A stretch of DNA of 64,000 nt from Acidimicrobiaceae bacterium (GCA_009837445.1 VXTM01000021.1:225101-289100); one strand, 5' to 3'; shown: positions 44,593-53,778, counted from the stretch's first letter. Translations and numbers: made by a program. Notes: generated by a model from the sequence alone, not told the origin.

Positions 44593-45564
44593 TCAGCCAT
44601 GGGTTGACAAGGCTTTGCTGTTGTGGTGGCCGTGGCGGGTGAGTTGTTGCCAGCTCAGGCGCTTGCCGTTCATCGAGGCGGTGGCTTCGGCCATGCGCTC
44701 GACGACGTGGCAGCGGCGGCGGTTGAAGCGGAAGGTGTGCTCTTCCAGGTAGCGGTGCAGATGCTCAGGGCTCCACCAGTGGTAGGTGCCCACGTAGATG
44801 CGCTTCAATGTGGACCAGTAGTTCTCGACGTGGTTGGTGGTCGCACCGTTGTCTGCGACGTACTGGCCGAGGGTGTGCAGCACCTTGTGGTGGTCGTAGC
44901 CCAGGGTGGGGAGCATGTCGTAGATGTGGCTGCCGTCGGTGTGGACCTCGATGCCCTCCGCCGCGGCCACAGCCCGCACGATGGCCGCGGCCATCGGAGC
45001 GGTCACCTCATGCACCGCCACCGCGGTGGCCTGGCCGCTGGCGTTGTCGATGACACCGAACACCGGAGTGTGAGGATTGACGCCCTTCTTGTCGGCGTGC
45101 TTCCACTTGGACTTGCCACCGATGTACGCCTCGTCCACTTCGATGGGGCCGTCGAAGCCGGGCAGGTAATCCTCGGCCAACGCCCTGCGGATACGATGCG
45201 ACAGATGCCAAGCCGACTTCTGTGTGATCCCCAGGTCCGCGGCCAACTGGACCGACGACTTGCCCTTGGGGTTCGCGACGATCAGGAACAGTCCCAGCAG
45301 CCACGTCTGCGCACCCAGCTTGGAGTCGTGCATGGGGGTGTCGGTCTTGAAACTGAAGTGACGGCGACACGACTTGCAGCGGTAGGGCTGCGGACGACGC
45401 GACTTCACGACGCTCACTGTAGTGCTCGCACAGTGCGGACATTCGGGGCCCGTGGGCCAGCGCCACTTCTCGAACTGCGCTTCGGCGGCCAGGTCATCGG
45501 GGTAGCGGCGGAAGAACCCCGGCAGGCTCATCCCGTTATTCACGATGTCATGCGGTCTGCTCAT
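44593..45564 (-). CDS. IS1595-family (ISXO2-like) transposase
   Basis: A 323-aa transposase. The N-terminal zinc ribbon (CPHCASTTVSVVKSRRPQPY, RCKSCRRHFSFKTDTPMHDS) is followed by a helical DNA-binding part (KGKSSVQLAADLGITQKSAW). The DDE core is VDEAYIGGKSKW, VHTDGSHIYDML and NHVENYWSTLKR, all intact. The start is set at ATG 45564; a GTG 6 bp upstream and an internal ATG (MSLPGFFRR) are alternatives. Probably active. Confidence 0.95.
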   Translation of the reverse strand: MSRPHDIVNNGMSLPGFFRRYPDDLAAEAQFEKWRWPTGPECPHCASTTVSVVKSRRPQPYRCKSCRRHFSFKTDTPMHDSKLGAQTWLLGLFLIVANPKGKSSVQLAADLGITQKSAWHLSHRIRRALAEDYLPGFDGPIEVDEAYIGGKSKWKHADKKGVNPHTPVFGVIDNASGQATAVAVHEVTAPMAAAIVRAVAAAEGIEVHTDGSHIYDMLPTLGYDHHKVLHTLGQYVADNGATTNHVENYWSTLKRIYVGTYHWWSPEHLHRYLEEHTFRFNRRRCHVVERMAEATASMNGKRLSWQQLTRHGHHNSKALSTHG

Positions 45565-45620
45565 AGCCACACAGTACCGAGGGGGTATGACATCAAAAGA
45601 TGCTCTGACCTCGGCTTTGG

Positions 45621-45908
45621 CTACACAAGTAAGTAGCTACCGAGCAAGCGGTCCGAAAGCCTCACATGAATCAGATCGTGTGTGGCCCGGCATCCGCCGT
45701 CGGGCCTTTCGGCCGTGACGATGGCGAGCCCCTTCGAGCGACGGTGCCGCAGATGGATCGCGAATGCGGTCTCGCCCTTGAGGACGCCGCCGCGGTACCA
45801 AGCGATCTTGGCCATCCGACCCCAGACGCGGCGCTGCGCCTGGGTCAGCACATCGGAGTGGTCGGCCAGGTAGGCCACCGGGCTGCACCGTAACTCGCGG
45901 TTGGGCAC
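45621..45908 (-). pseudogene. Small hypothetical gene whose 3' end is replaced by the IS1595 element
   Basis: A 95-aa frame from GTG at 45908: YLADHSDVLTQAQRRVWGRM, AKIAWYRGGVLKGETAFAIH, ATHDLIHVRLSDRLL, then residues GSYLLV encoded by the transposon end. Removing the transposon and one duplication copy restores a frame ending RQMRLVRTSPGSR, so only the last ~13 residues are altered. The product may still work. No family recognised. Its start is 10 bp from the divergent HAD gene. Confidence 0.5.
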
Positions 45909-45918
45909 AATAGAGTTG

Positions 45919-46662
45919 ATGGTCGCCGGGAGTGGTTTCGTCTTTGATCTGTTCCATACGCTGGTTGACCCAGAGCACTTTCGCTCGCCCGAGTTCCGAA
46001 GGGTGGAGGCGGTCGCTGACGCTTGTGGGATGGATCGGAAGAAGTTCGGCGAGTTCTGGTCAGCAACCTATGTCGAGCGGGAGACGACGCCGATCGACCC
46101 CGTTGAGCTGGTGGAGCGGTTCTGCGAGGCAGAGCGGGAGCCGCTCACTGCAGTTGAGCGGGCCAGCATCGACGAGATTCTGGGCGTATGCCAGGACCAG
46201 GCGCTGCGCGCCCCAGAGCCCGGAATCGTCGACCTAGTAGCCAGGTTGGCGCGTCAGCGACCGATCGGGGTGCTAAGCAACTGCCATCAGCGGGAAGTTC
46301 GATGCTGGGCCGAGTCGCCGCTGGCTCGTCACGTCACGGTGTTCGGGCGATCCTGCGACATCGGAGCGATGAAGCCCGACCTGAGGCCGTACCGGTGGAT
46401 GGCCGCCCAACTCCGGATCGAGTCGGCCGAGTCGGTCTATGTCGGAAACGGATCTTCTGACGAACTTGCCGGTGCACGACGGGCAGGTTTCGGCTACATC
46501 GTGCATTGCAACGTCTTCGATCGCAGCAACGGGCTCGTCAAGCCAGAAGAGCAGCTGCGGCGGGCAGGCCAAGCCGACACAACTGTCGACACAGTGGAAG
46601 AGCTAGACGACGCTCTGAGCTTCACCGGGCATTGCGCAGGCTCTCATGTGTCCTCCGCTTAG
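45919..46662 (+). CDS. HAD-family hydrolase
   Basis: A 247-aa haloacid-dehalogenase-like phosphatase. Seen: motif I FVFDLFHTLVD (DxFxT), motif II GVLSNCHQRE, motif III lysine in GAMKPDLRPYRW, motif IV VGNGSSDELAGARRAGF. A C1-type helical cap lies after motif I. ATG at 45919 is used; a TTG at 45901 is possible. Its stop abuts the ATG of the MetE-like gene, so the pair is an operon. Substrate unknown. Confidence 0.85.
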   Translation: MVAGSGFVFDLFHTLVDPEHFRSPEFRRVEAVADACGMDRKKFGEFWSATYVERETTPIDPVELVERFCEAEREPLTAVERASIDEILGVCQDQALRAPEPGIVDLVARLARQRPIGVLSNCHQREVRCWAESPLARHVTVFGRSCDIGAMKPDLRPYRWMAAQLRIESAESVYVGNGSSDELAGARRAGFGYIVHCNVFDRSNGLVKPEEQLRRAGQADTTVDTVEELDDALSFTGHCAGSHVSSA

Positions 46663-47784
46663 ATGCCGCATGGTGACGGTACGACCAGTCTGAGGCGCAT
46701 GGGCAACAGCGGCGGGATGCGGCGTGTGCTGCTGGTCGGGTCGTTGCCGTATCGCGACGAGGCCGCGGCCATGGCCCGGGCGTATGAGCTAGCCGGCGAT
46801 CGGCTCATCGCGCTGCCCGATGGGGAGATCGGCGAGCGATCCGATCAGTACCCCAGCGGCGACCGGTCCCAATGGGTAGCCGGGCTTGCCGGGCGGCTGT
46901 CACGCGAATCGGAGCTGTTCGACGTGCGCGATGTGGGCACGATCAACGAGCAGGGGTTCCCGGTCGACTTCGACTCGACGATGCGTCTGCGTCCCAAGAC
47001 CGGCTCCGCTGAGCTCGGCCAGCGCCTCGTCCTCGGCTATGACACCTTCGCCGCTCGCAGCTGGCCCCACTTCGTCGGCTTGAGGGCATCGGCGCAGCGC
47101 CGTGATCTGCGTATGCAGGTAGGGCTGCCCACCGGGCTGGGCGTCGCCGCATCCGTCCTAGCCCCGGTGAGGGCGCTGCGATTCGCTCCGGCGTTCGCGA
47201 CGTGTGTGGCCCGAGAGGCCCAAAGCACGGTCAGCTCGATCGGTGCTGAGAACCTGCTGTTCCAGGTCGAGGCGCCCGCGGAGGTTGTCATGGCTCACCG
47301 CATACCCCGACTGGTGTGGCGGTTTGCTGTGGGGTCGGTTATCGATCTGGTGCGACAGCTTCCCGACCGGGTTCCGGTGGGTCTTCACCTCTGCTACGGC
47401 GATCTCAACAATGTCGCGGCGATCACTCCGCAGGGCTTCGACAGGCTGATCGGCTTCGCTCAGGCCGTGCTGCGCCGGTGGCCCCGATCGCACGCTCTCG
47501 CCTACATCCATCTTCCCTTCGCGGCTGGGTCATCACCGTCGCCGACCGATCCAGCGGCCTATCGGTCGTTGGGTCGGCTTGAGCTTCCTGCCGGTTCGCG
47601 CCTAGTGGCGGGATTCGTGCACGAGGATCCCACCGTCGAAAGCCTTGAGACGCTCCTAGCGACGATCGAAACAGCGCGGCGTGCCCCAGTCGACGTCGCC
47701 ACCGCCTGCGGATTGGGACGGCGCAGCCCAGAGATCGCGGATGAACTCATCCAAAGGTGCGTCCACCTCGCAACCATCGACTAG
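46663..47784 (+). CDS. MetE-like (cobalamin-independent methionine synthase C-domain fold) protein
   Basis: A 373-aa TIM-barrel protein of the UROD/MetE-like superfamily. Seen: LLVGSLPYRDEAAAMARAYE, LPDGEIGERSDQ, GLHLCYGDLNN (His and Cys in the place of MetE zinc ligands), and the C-terminal VATACGLGRRSPE carrying another cysteine. It lacks the MetE N-terminal half, as do archaeal-type and many uncharacterised relatives, so thiol methyl or alkyl transfer is possible but unproven. An internal ATG (MRRVLLVGSLPY) may be the true start. Confidence 0.7.
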   Translation: MPHGDGTTSLRRMGNSGGMRRVLLVGSLPYRDEAAAMARAYELAGDRLIALPDGEIGERSDQYPSGDRSQWVAGLAGRLSRESELFDVRDVGTINEQGFPVDFDSTMRLRPKTGSAELGQRLVLGYDTFAARSWPHFVGLRASAQRRDLRMQVGLPTGLGVAASVLAPVRALRFAPAFATCVAREAQSTVSSIGAENLLFQVEAPAEVVMAHRIPRLVWRFAVGSVIDLVRQLPDRVPVGLHLCYGDLNNVAAITPQGFDRLIGFAQAVLRRWPRSHALAYIHLPFAAGSSPSPTDPAAYRSLGRLELPAGSRLVAGFVHEDPTVESLETLLATIETARRAPVDVATACGLGRRSPEIADELIQRCVHLATID

Positions 47785-47832
47785 ACATCACGACCTGGTC
47801 GTCCCAGCCAAGCACCGCCTCGCCCACACCGG

Positions 47833-48390
47833 CTAACGGTCGTCGGCCCAAGAGCCGAGTTCCACCACCAGGCTGCCTTCGGCGAGAGCGGCTCTGCATG
47901 CCTCAATGACCCGCTCGGCCGGTGCGTCCGACGAGACCACATGAGGCTCAAGGGATCCCAGGTCGGAGAACTGGTCATACATGGCTTCGGCGCCGGTCGC
48001 CTCGTCGGTGTCGCCACGGCCCTGCACCCGTTCCGATGCCGTGACTCGGCTGGGTCGCAGGACGAGATACTGCAGACGGATGTTGCGGGCACTGAGGCGG
48101 CGGGCGACTCGTTGCAGGAACCAAGGTCCGACGATTCCGTCCCACACGACTGTGTAGCCCGCGTCGGCGTACGCGGCCGCGGCGTCGGCGGCGACGTCCA
48201 TCACTGCCGCGTTCTGCGCGTGTGCGGCTGGCAGCCATGGCGCCACGAACCCCGACCGGATGAACCGATAGAACCAGTCCGACTCCAGATGGACACCTCG
48301 CTCACAACCCGAAGCGAGAGCAGCGCTCACGGTTGTCTTGCCCGAGCCCGGCGGGCCCGACACGATCACCACTTCTCCGCCGCTGAGCAT
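47833..48390 (-). CDS. P-loop nucleotide kinase-like protein
   Basis: A 185-aa AAA/kinase-fold protein. Walker A VIVSGPPGSGKTTVSAALAS is near the N-terminus, then LESDWFYRFIRSGFVAPWLP, a Walker B-like YTVVWDGIVGPWFL and a lid region with PSRVTASERVQGRGDTDEA. The size and layout match shikimate-kinase-like and chloramphenicol-phosphotransferase-like enzymes that phosphorylate small molecules. Start at ATG 48390; upstream in-frame sequence lacks similarity. Divergent from the SDR gene. Confidence 0.72.
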   Translation of the reverse strand: MLSGGEVVIVSGPPGSGKTTVSAALASGCERGVHLESDWFYRFIRSGFVAPWLPAAHAQNAAVMDVAADAAAAYADAGYTVVWDGIVGPWFLQRVARRLSARNIRLQYLVLRPSRVTASERVQGRGDTDEATGAEAMYDQFSDLGSLEPHVVSSDAPAERVIEACRAALAEGSLVVELGSWADDR

Positions 48391-48520
48391 CCAGCGATGG
48401 TACGGCGTTGCCCGTCGCGATCTTGAAGTCGCCGGCCTCGACCGAGACACGGACCCGAGACAGCCCACGTAGTCTCGAAGCAGCACGGCCTCTGAGGATC
48501 CAAGGCGGAATCGAGCGCGC

Positions 48521-49270
48521 ATGAATACCAGACGAGCGCAAAGGACCGCACTTGTAACCGGAATCTCCAGGGCCGCTGGTATCGGATATGGGATAGCCCG
48601 ACGTCTCATCGACGACGGATTCCTGGTGGTCGGCACCGGTTTCCGAGCCTACGACGAGTCCATGCCGTGGGGCTCGGATGCGGAACTGCCTCCCCTCGTC
48701 CGAGACGGCACGATCGACTACTTGGAGGCTGACTTTTCCACGGACACGGCTCGCACGCGCGTTATGGACCGGATAGTCGGAGAGTACGGATCGGTCACGT
48801 CGCTCATCCTGAACCACGCTTGCAGCCACGAGGAAGGCGTTCTTGAACTCACACCTGAGACGCTTGACCGCAGCTGGAAGGTCAACGTGGAGTCCAGCCT
48901 GCTTCTGGTTCGTGATTGCGCACGACTCGGAGACTTGGAAAGTGTCGTCCTGGTTACGAGTGGACAATCGGTGGCGCCGATGCCAGATGAGATCCCCTAT
49001 GCCCTTACCAAGGGGGCGCTCCAGTCCATCGTGTCCTCGCTGTCGGCAGCTCTGGCCGACACGGGAACGACCGTCAACTGCGTCAACCCAGGTCCCGTTG
49101 ACACCGGGTGGTCCTCCGGCGACCTCTACGAAGCCATCCGATCACGATTTCCTGCAGGCCGGTGGGGCCACCCCACTGATGTGGCCAATCTCGTGGCTTG
49201 GCTTGTAGGACCAGATGGGCGTTGGGTCACTGGTCAGACAATCTCCTCCGAGGGTGGCTTCCGCAGGTAG
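48521..49270 (+). CDS. SDR-family oxidoreductase
   Basis: A 249-aa short-chain dehydrogenase. Seen: TALVTGISRAAGIGYGIARR with the glycine-rich loop, an acidic patch LEADFSTD, NHACS in place of NNAG, VVLVTSGQS serine strand, PYALTKGALQ with the Tyr/Lys pair, NCVNPGPVDTGW and the C-terminal WVTGQTISSEGGF. It resembles SDRs of the fabG/antibiotic-modification type; substrate unknown. Confidence 0.88.
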   Translation: MNTRRAQRTALVTGISRAAGIGYGIARRLIDDGFLVVGTGFRAYDESMPWGSDAELPPLVRDGTIDYLEADFSTDTARTRVMDRIVGEYGSVTSLILNHACSHEEGVLELTPETLDRSWKVNVESSLLLVRDCARLGDLESVVLVTSGQSVAPMPDEIPYALTKGALQSIVSSLSAALADTGTTVNCVNPGPVDTGWSSGDLYEAIRSRFPAGRWGHPTDVANLVAWLVGPDGRWVTGQTISSEGGFRR

Positions 49271-49989
49271 ATCAAGCCCGACCAATCGAGGCCGGAATCC
49301 GAGTCGCACACCGCCACCCCGCCACGCCCGACTCGACAACCTGTCAACCACCCGCTACCGACGACACCACCAACTCGCGGCTTCAAGCCGCACAGCCACC
49401 CGCGTTAACGACCCCGGGTCCGCTCCGGTGCCTCCGAAGTCCTCAGCCTCCCTGCCGACGGGCGCTCCCGCCCGCGCGGCCATCTTTGTCCATCAGCGGT
49501 CTGCGAGCTACCCACGCCGATATCCGCGAGCGACCGTCACGCCCAAGAATGTCCCTAGGAGGGCTGCAACCGTCTCTCAGCTTCGGGTTATCATGCACTC
49601 GCACCAATACACCGGCGCCTAGGCTTCGGCTCCATCCGGGGCCGGTGCCGAACGCCACCCCCTACGGCCGTCTACTAGGCGGCCGTAGCTGCGTTGTGGG
49701 GGCCAATCAACATCAGCGTGCAAGGTCCCTGCACGAGCAAGTCGAGGCTGAGCAGATGGGGCTAGCGGACCGGTGCTCGGCCGCTAAGGCGTCATGACCT
49801 TGGCCGCGGCCTCAACCGCGGCTTTGAACTCCGCTTCGGCCTCGGCGGGCTCACCCCCGCCGCCTACGCTTCCCACTGGAGCCAACACCAACACCAACCC
49901 GAACACCCATAGCGCCCGGACTTACAAACGGGTCCCCCTCAGCGCGACTACCGACGCCCGCAACCTGCATGTCGGACGGCAGAGTGCTG
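49271..49989. other. Non-coding stretch with one strong hairpin
   Basis: No gene is supported; open frames here have random composition. CTACGGCCG (49662-49670) and CGGCCGTAG (49680-49688) form a perfect 9-bp stem with a 9-nt loop, flanked by C-rich and G-rich runs that could lengthen it. It may terminate the minus-strand gene at 49990 or be a structured element. Confidence 0.45.
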
Positions 49990-51129
49990 CTACAGCGACT
50001 GGAGTTCCGCTACAACAGCCGCCAGTCGACTTGTGAGGTTGTCGAGGTGGTGTACGGCGACGTCGTAAGCCACTGACCGCGCGTTCACGCCTTTGCTAGA
50101 AGCGTCCTTTGTGAACGAGTCGCCTCGGAAGCTCTGCTCCCACTTCTGGAGCGCTTCCTTGAGCGGTCCACTGGGGCCTGGGTCGTCATTGGCGGTGATG
50201 GACTCTCCGAAGGTGAAGTACCTAGTTCTCATCCATCCCCAGCCGCCATTGGAGGGACTGTTGAGCCACGCGACGGTCACTGGCGAGTCCCAGCCAGCAC
50301 ATCCGACACGGATCGTGACGCTCTGGGGTCCCCAACTCAATTGGGCGCCCGATTGTTCGGCTACGTCCAACAGGCCGGCGGCTGCGTTGCGGGTCTCAGT
50401 GCTCGCGAACTCCGCCAAGAAGGACTCCCGGTCGAGTCTGCGGCTGATGCCAGATGCCGGTTTGGCTGTTGTGCCGAACACCCGGGGCACGAACGTCTCG
50501 CCCTTGCCGCGTCCGAATGGCTTGATCTCAACGGCGAGAACCTCGACGGTGGGCATCTGTGCGTTGAGGAATTCCACGATGCGCCGAAGTGAATCCGGGA
50601 TCTCATCTGCCACGAACAGCAGCCTCATGCGGCCCGCAGCGAGACCTGTGGCGGCCTTGTCCCAGAACGCGGCGGTATCCAGCTGCTCGTCGGCCGGCAT
50701 CAGATCCTGGAGCTGGCCCTCGGGGTCGCAGCCTCGAGTCTTTGCGGTTGCCTCGTGGGCGACGCGCAACTCATCGGCGCTCCAGGTGTGCGCGGCGTGG
50801 GCCGCGTACTCCAGCAGTTGGCCGACCACGCTGCGGCGCACCTCGCGATTGGTGCCGCGCTTGATCTCAACCAGAGTCACCAGCGCGTCTTGATCCACCA
50901 GCACCAGATCCACAGCCCAACGAGCCGCGGAATCGGCGTCTTCGGCGACTGCTTTCTCTTCCTGGACCAGCACCCAACGCAGCGGATCACCTGGGCGCAT
51001 CTGTTCCCCATCCAGTAACTGCAACTGGTCGACCAGCAGCCCTTGTAGTTGGCTCTCCGACGCGAACCGGTGCTCTTCGAGGGCTACCAGTTCGCCGTCT
51101 TCGCCTGTGGCATATATCCGCTCCGACAT
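49990..51129 (-). CDS. Putative PD-(D/E)XK nuclease-domain protein
   Basis: A 379-aa protein. The N-terminal half has a nuclease-like core: WAVDLVLVDQDALVTLVEIK followed by RGTNREVRRSVVGQLLEYAA, that is D...ExK with a downstream Q helix, as in NucS/DUF91 and related restriction folds. A strand VEVLAVEIKPFG and a C-terminal domain (WLNSPSNGGWGWMRTRYFTF) follow. ATG at 51129. No partner methylase is adjacent, so it may be a standalone defence or repair nuclease. The following 197 bp to the NYN gene are empty. Confidence 0.65.
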   Translation of the reverse strand: MSERIYATGEDGELVALEEHRFASESQLQGLLVDQLQLLDGEQMRPGDPLRWVLVQEEKAVAEDADSAARWAVDLVLVDQDALVTLVEIKRGTNREVRRSVVGQLLEYAAHAAHTWSADELRVAHEATAKTRGCDPEGQLQDLMPADEQLDTAAFWDKAATGLAAGRMRLLFVADEIPDSLRRIVEFLNAQMPTVEVLAVEIKPFGRGKGETFVPRVFGTTAKPASGISRRLDRESFLAEFASTETRNAAAGLLDVAEQSGAQLSWGPQSVTIRVGCAGWDSPVTVAWLNSPSNGGWGWMRTRYFTFGESITANDDPGPSGPLKEALQKWEQSFRGDSFTKDASSKGVNARSVAYDVAVHHLDNLTSRLAAVVAELQSL

Positions 51130-51326
51130 CTCACCTCTCCCAAGATCAGACCCCGACGACTATCCCGACGCCGCCCAATGTACGGGCACCGCTGACATCG
51201 GCCTGTTGCAGTAATCTGACGTATCCGGACGACAAGTGCGATCAACCCCGAGAATCCGGAGAGTGACAGTCTGTCGAGCCCTTCGCTAGCGGTCCGGCTC
51301 ACGGATTCGCGTCGGCTGGGCCTTGA

Positions 51327-52262
51327 CTACTGCTGCTGCAGACTTTCGGGTTGCTCGGCGTCGTGGACTTTGAGCGTTGGATGGCCGCCTGTACCGCCGG
51401 TTGGGTCGACTTCGAACAGGTCAGGCCGCGACTGCACAAGTGGCAACAGCCGCGAGCTGGGCATTCCATAGCTTCGGGGGTCGAACGCAGGGTCGATTTG
51501 CCGTAGAAATAGTCCCACCCTGCTCAGGAGCGCCCAGCCGTCCTCGCCTTGTGCCAGCGCCGCAGCGTCGGCGACCATCTCTGTCCATTCGGGCCGTGGC
51601 CCGTCGTCCGCGGCTGCTTCGCTGCCATCGCCCTGTGGAGGCTGGGAGGAGCGAAGGTTGTCGGTGTAGACGAAGACGTCGCATGCAGTAACGAAGGCTT
51701 TGGGTGTCTCGCGACGGCCGATACCCATAGCAACAAGACCGTGCTCGCGGATGCGGGTTGCCAGCGGCGCGTAGTCGCTGTCGCTAGACACGATGCAGAT
51801 GCCGCCGAGTTGACCGGCATGCAGCAGGTCCATCGCGTCGATCACGAGGGCGATGTCGGTGGAGTTCTTCCCCGAGGCGTTGGGGAACTGCTGAACCGGA
51901 TGCAACGCGTGTGCCTTGACCGCCTCTCTCCACTGCGACATCTGTGGTGAGGACCAGTCACCGTAGATGCGCCGTGTCGAGACCGCGCCGTGCTTGGCTG
52001 CCTCCGCCAGCGCCGGGGCAAGCAGCGATGGCTGGGCGTTGTCAGCGTCGATGAGCACCGCAATACAGCGCGCGGCCTGACTGGGAATCTGATCCGGCAA
52101 CGAGGGCAGGAACGACACGGCAGCGTGCTCTGCGGCCAGTTGTTGGTGTCCTGATGTTCGCAGGAATCCAGCGAGCGTCGCGCCTTGTGTGGTCGCAGCG
52201 TGCGAGAGCCGCTCATGCTCCTCCTCGCTGAGCCGGACCATAACCGTCTTCTCACTCGCCAC
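51327..52262 (-). CDS. NYN (PIN-like) domain protein with a C-terminal LOTUS/OST-HTH-like part
   Basis: A 311-aa putative ribonuclease. Residues 1-40 (VMVRLSEEEHERLSHAATTQ) look like a ribbon-helix-helix/mobilisation-type leader. The NYN domain reads CIAVLIDADNAQPSLLAPAL, GKNSTDIALVIDAMDLLHAG and GICIVSSDSDYAPLATRIRE, with conserved Asp residues of the LabA/DUF88 active site. The C-terminal ~80 residues (GWALLSRVGLFLRQIDPAFD, SRLLPLVQSRPDLFEV) match the OST-HTH/LOTUS RNA-binding fold. A GTG at 52262 is chosen; TTG 52280 is possible. Confidence 0.78.
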   Translation of the reverse strand: MASEKTVMVRLSEEEHERLSHAATTQGATLAGFLRTSGHQQLAAEHAAVSFLPSLPDQIPSQAARCIAVLIDADNAQPSLLAPALAEAAKHGAVSTRRIYGDWSSPQMSQWREAVKAHALHPVQQFPNASGKNSTDIALVIDAMDLLHAGQLGGICIVSSDSDYAPLATRIREHGLVAMGIGRRETPKAFVTACDVFVYTDNLRSSQPPQGDGSEAAADDGPRPEWTEMVADAAALAQGEDGWALLSRVGLFLRQIDPAFDPRSYGMPSSRLLPLVQSRPDLFEVDPTGGTGGHPTLKVHDAEQPESLQQQ

Positions 52263-52598
52263 GTAAGCAATAGTATTCAACCGATTGTCAATTACTGATG
52301 GAGTGGGCGCGCAGGCAATTTCGCACCGAATCCCGCGGCAACCCGCTCAACATCGGCAAGCTGAAGCTCACAACAAGAATGGCCAGCGTGAACCCCGAGA
52401 GGCTCAAGGGTGGCCAGATCACCGGGATGCGGGCGCCCGCAGCGGCGGATCAGCCGGCCATTGGAGCCGCTCGACCCACGACAAGCCGTTCAGCTCGTCA
52501 TTCGTCAGCGTTCAGTGCACGCTTGACGCCGATAGCCCCAACTGGATGGCGATGGCCCAGTGGCGGAGGTCCGCCGCTGGCCCATGACTTGAGTCTTG
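52263..52598. other. Intergenic stretch between the NYN and integrase genes
   Basis: An open plus-strand frame (52298-52606) begins MEWARRQFRTESRGNPLNIG but becomes low complexity and overlaps the integrase 3' end, so I do not call it. Nothing else is recognised. Confidence 0.4.
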
Positions 52599-53771
52599 CT
52601 ACGTGATGTGCCGTGCCCAGGCGTCCATGACATCGCGGCGTTGATCTAGCAGGTCGGAACGTCGGTAGGCGGCTTCGACGGTGTTCTTGACGACGTGGGC
52701 GAGGCACGACTCGGCCAACTCGCGGCTGACGGCTGACTCGGCGCACCAGTCGCGGAACGAGGAGCGGAGCCCGTGTGGGGTCATGCCCAAGTCCAAGTCG
52801 TGGCAGAGCTTGGAGAGGGCGTCAGGAGTGATCTGCCGGCCACGTGAGGACGGGAACACCAGCGAGTCGGGAGCGCCGTCGCTGTAGGGGCGTGCTTCGT
52901 CGAGCACTGCGAGCGCCTCGGGGCTCAGCGGGACTCGGAACTCGCGGCCGACCTTGGTGCGCTCGCCTGGGATCGTCCAGATGTCGCCGTCGACCTCCTC
53001 CCGGCGCATCCCGCGGACCTCTCCAGAGCGAGTCGCGGTCAGAGCCAGCATCCTCATAGCGAGCTTCGTGGTCGGGAAGGCACCTGAGCTGTCGATGGCC
53101 GCGAGCGCGGCGGGCACCTCATCTGGCGGCAGCGCCGCCATGTGGCGGCGAGCGACGCCGTTGCGGGGCAACGCGGCCAGAAGCGCCTCGCCGGCGGGAT
53201 CGTCTCCACGGTGCCCGGCGGCCATCGCCCACCTGAACGCGAGCGAGAGGCGCTGGCGGAGCTTCTTGGCTGTGTCGTGACGGTCGGTCCACAAAGGCCC
53301 GATGACCCGCAGCACGTCTCCGGTATCGATCTGGTCAACAGGGCGGTGAAGTAGGTTGTCGGCGTGGTTGCGGACGCTGTTGCGCCAGATCTCCGCCGAG
53401 CGTCCGCCGTTCTTCCACGACGCCGAGCGGCCCTCGATCACGGCCTCCAGCGCGTCGGCAAGAGTCGGGGTCGGGTTCTCGGCGATGCGCGGGTCGATGC
53501 CGGACTCAATCTTGCGTCGGTTGTCCAGCGCCCGCTCGCGTGCGGTGGCCAGTCCCACCACCGGGAACGACCCCAGACCCAGGTTGGTGGCGCGGCCGTT
53601 GATGCGGAGCCTCTGGACCCAGACCTTCGACAGCCGCCCGTTGGTCATGCGCCGGACCCTCAGCGTGAGCCCGTAGCCGCCGCGGCCGTCGCCGTAGACG
53701 CCGGGGCGGTTGACCTGCTTGACGAAGGTCGCGGACAGTGGCAGACCGGCCCGCGAGTTCGATTCTCTCAC
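52599..53771 (-). CDS. int: Tyrosine integrase of the ssrA island
   Basis: A 390-aa phage-type tyrosine recombinase with an N-terminal DUF4102-like arm-binding domain (GGYGLTLRVRRMTNGRLSKV, GLGSFPVVGLATARERALDN), a core-binding domain, and a catalytic domain: ALTATRSGEVRGMRREEV with the first Arg, KVGREFRVPLSPEAL with a lysine, HGLRSSFRDW with H-x2-R, and NTVEAAYRRS with the nucleophilic Tyr. GTG start at 53771. It is 143 bp from the right att core, the expected position for the enzyme that inserted the island at ssrA. A truncated near-identical copy lies at 19130-19570. Confidence 0.93.
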   Translation of the reverse strand: MRESNSRAGLPLSATFVKQVNRPGVYGDGRGGYGLTLRVRRMTNGRLSKVWVQRLRINGRATNLGLGSFPVVGLATARERALDNRRKIESGIDPRIAENPTPTLADALEAVIEGRSASWKNGGRSAEIWRNSVRNHADNLLHRPVDQIDTGDVLRVIGPLWTDRHDTAKKLRQRLSLAFRWAMAAGHRGDDPAGEALLAALPRNGVARRHMAALPPDEVPAALAAIDSSGAFPTTKLAMRMLALTATRSGEVRGMRREEVDGDIWTIPGERTKVGREFRVPLSPEALAVLDEARPYSDGAPDSLVFPSSRGRQITPDALSKLCHDLDLGMTPHGLRSSFRDWCAESAVSRELAESCLAHVVKNTVEAAYRRSDLLDQRRDVMDAWARHIT

Positions 53772-53778
53772 TTCTGGT

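Larger units (their letters stand above)
43294..45641. mobile_element. IS1595-family transposon with passenger genes
   Basis: The 2348-bp element starts with GGTAGCTACTTAC and ends with its exact inverse GTAAGTAGCTACC; similarity continues imperfectly inward (GTGTCTAGCC / GTGTAGCC). The transposase is at the right end on the minus strand. The left 1.2 kb is not needed for transposition and carries small genes (43693-44547). The clean target duplication and intact transposase suggest a recent insertion. Confidence 0.9.
43286..45649. repeat. 8-bp target-site duplication of the IS1595-type transposon
   Basis: GAGCAAGC occurs at 43286-43293, directly before the left inverted repeat, and again at 45642-45649, directly after the right inverted repeat. 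An 8-bp duplication is characteristic of IS1595-family transposition. The left copy overlaps the stop codon of the GmrSD-like gene. Confidence 0.9.

Noticed and set aside
49215..49797. Overlapping open frames after the SDR gene
   Set aside because: Two frames overlap with Pro/Arg/Thr-rich random composition and no ribosome binding site.
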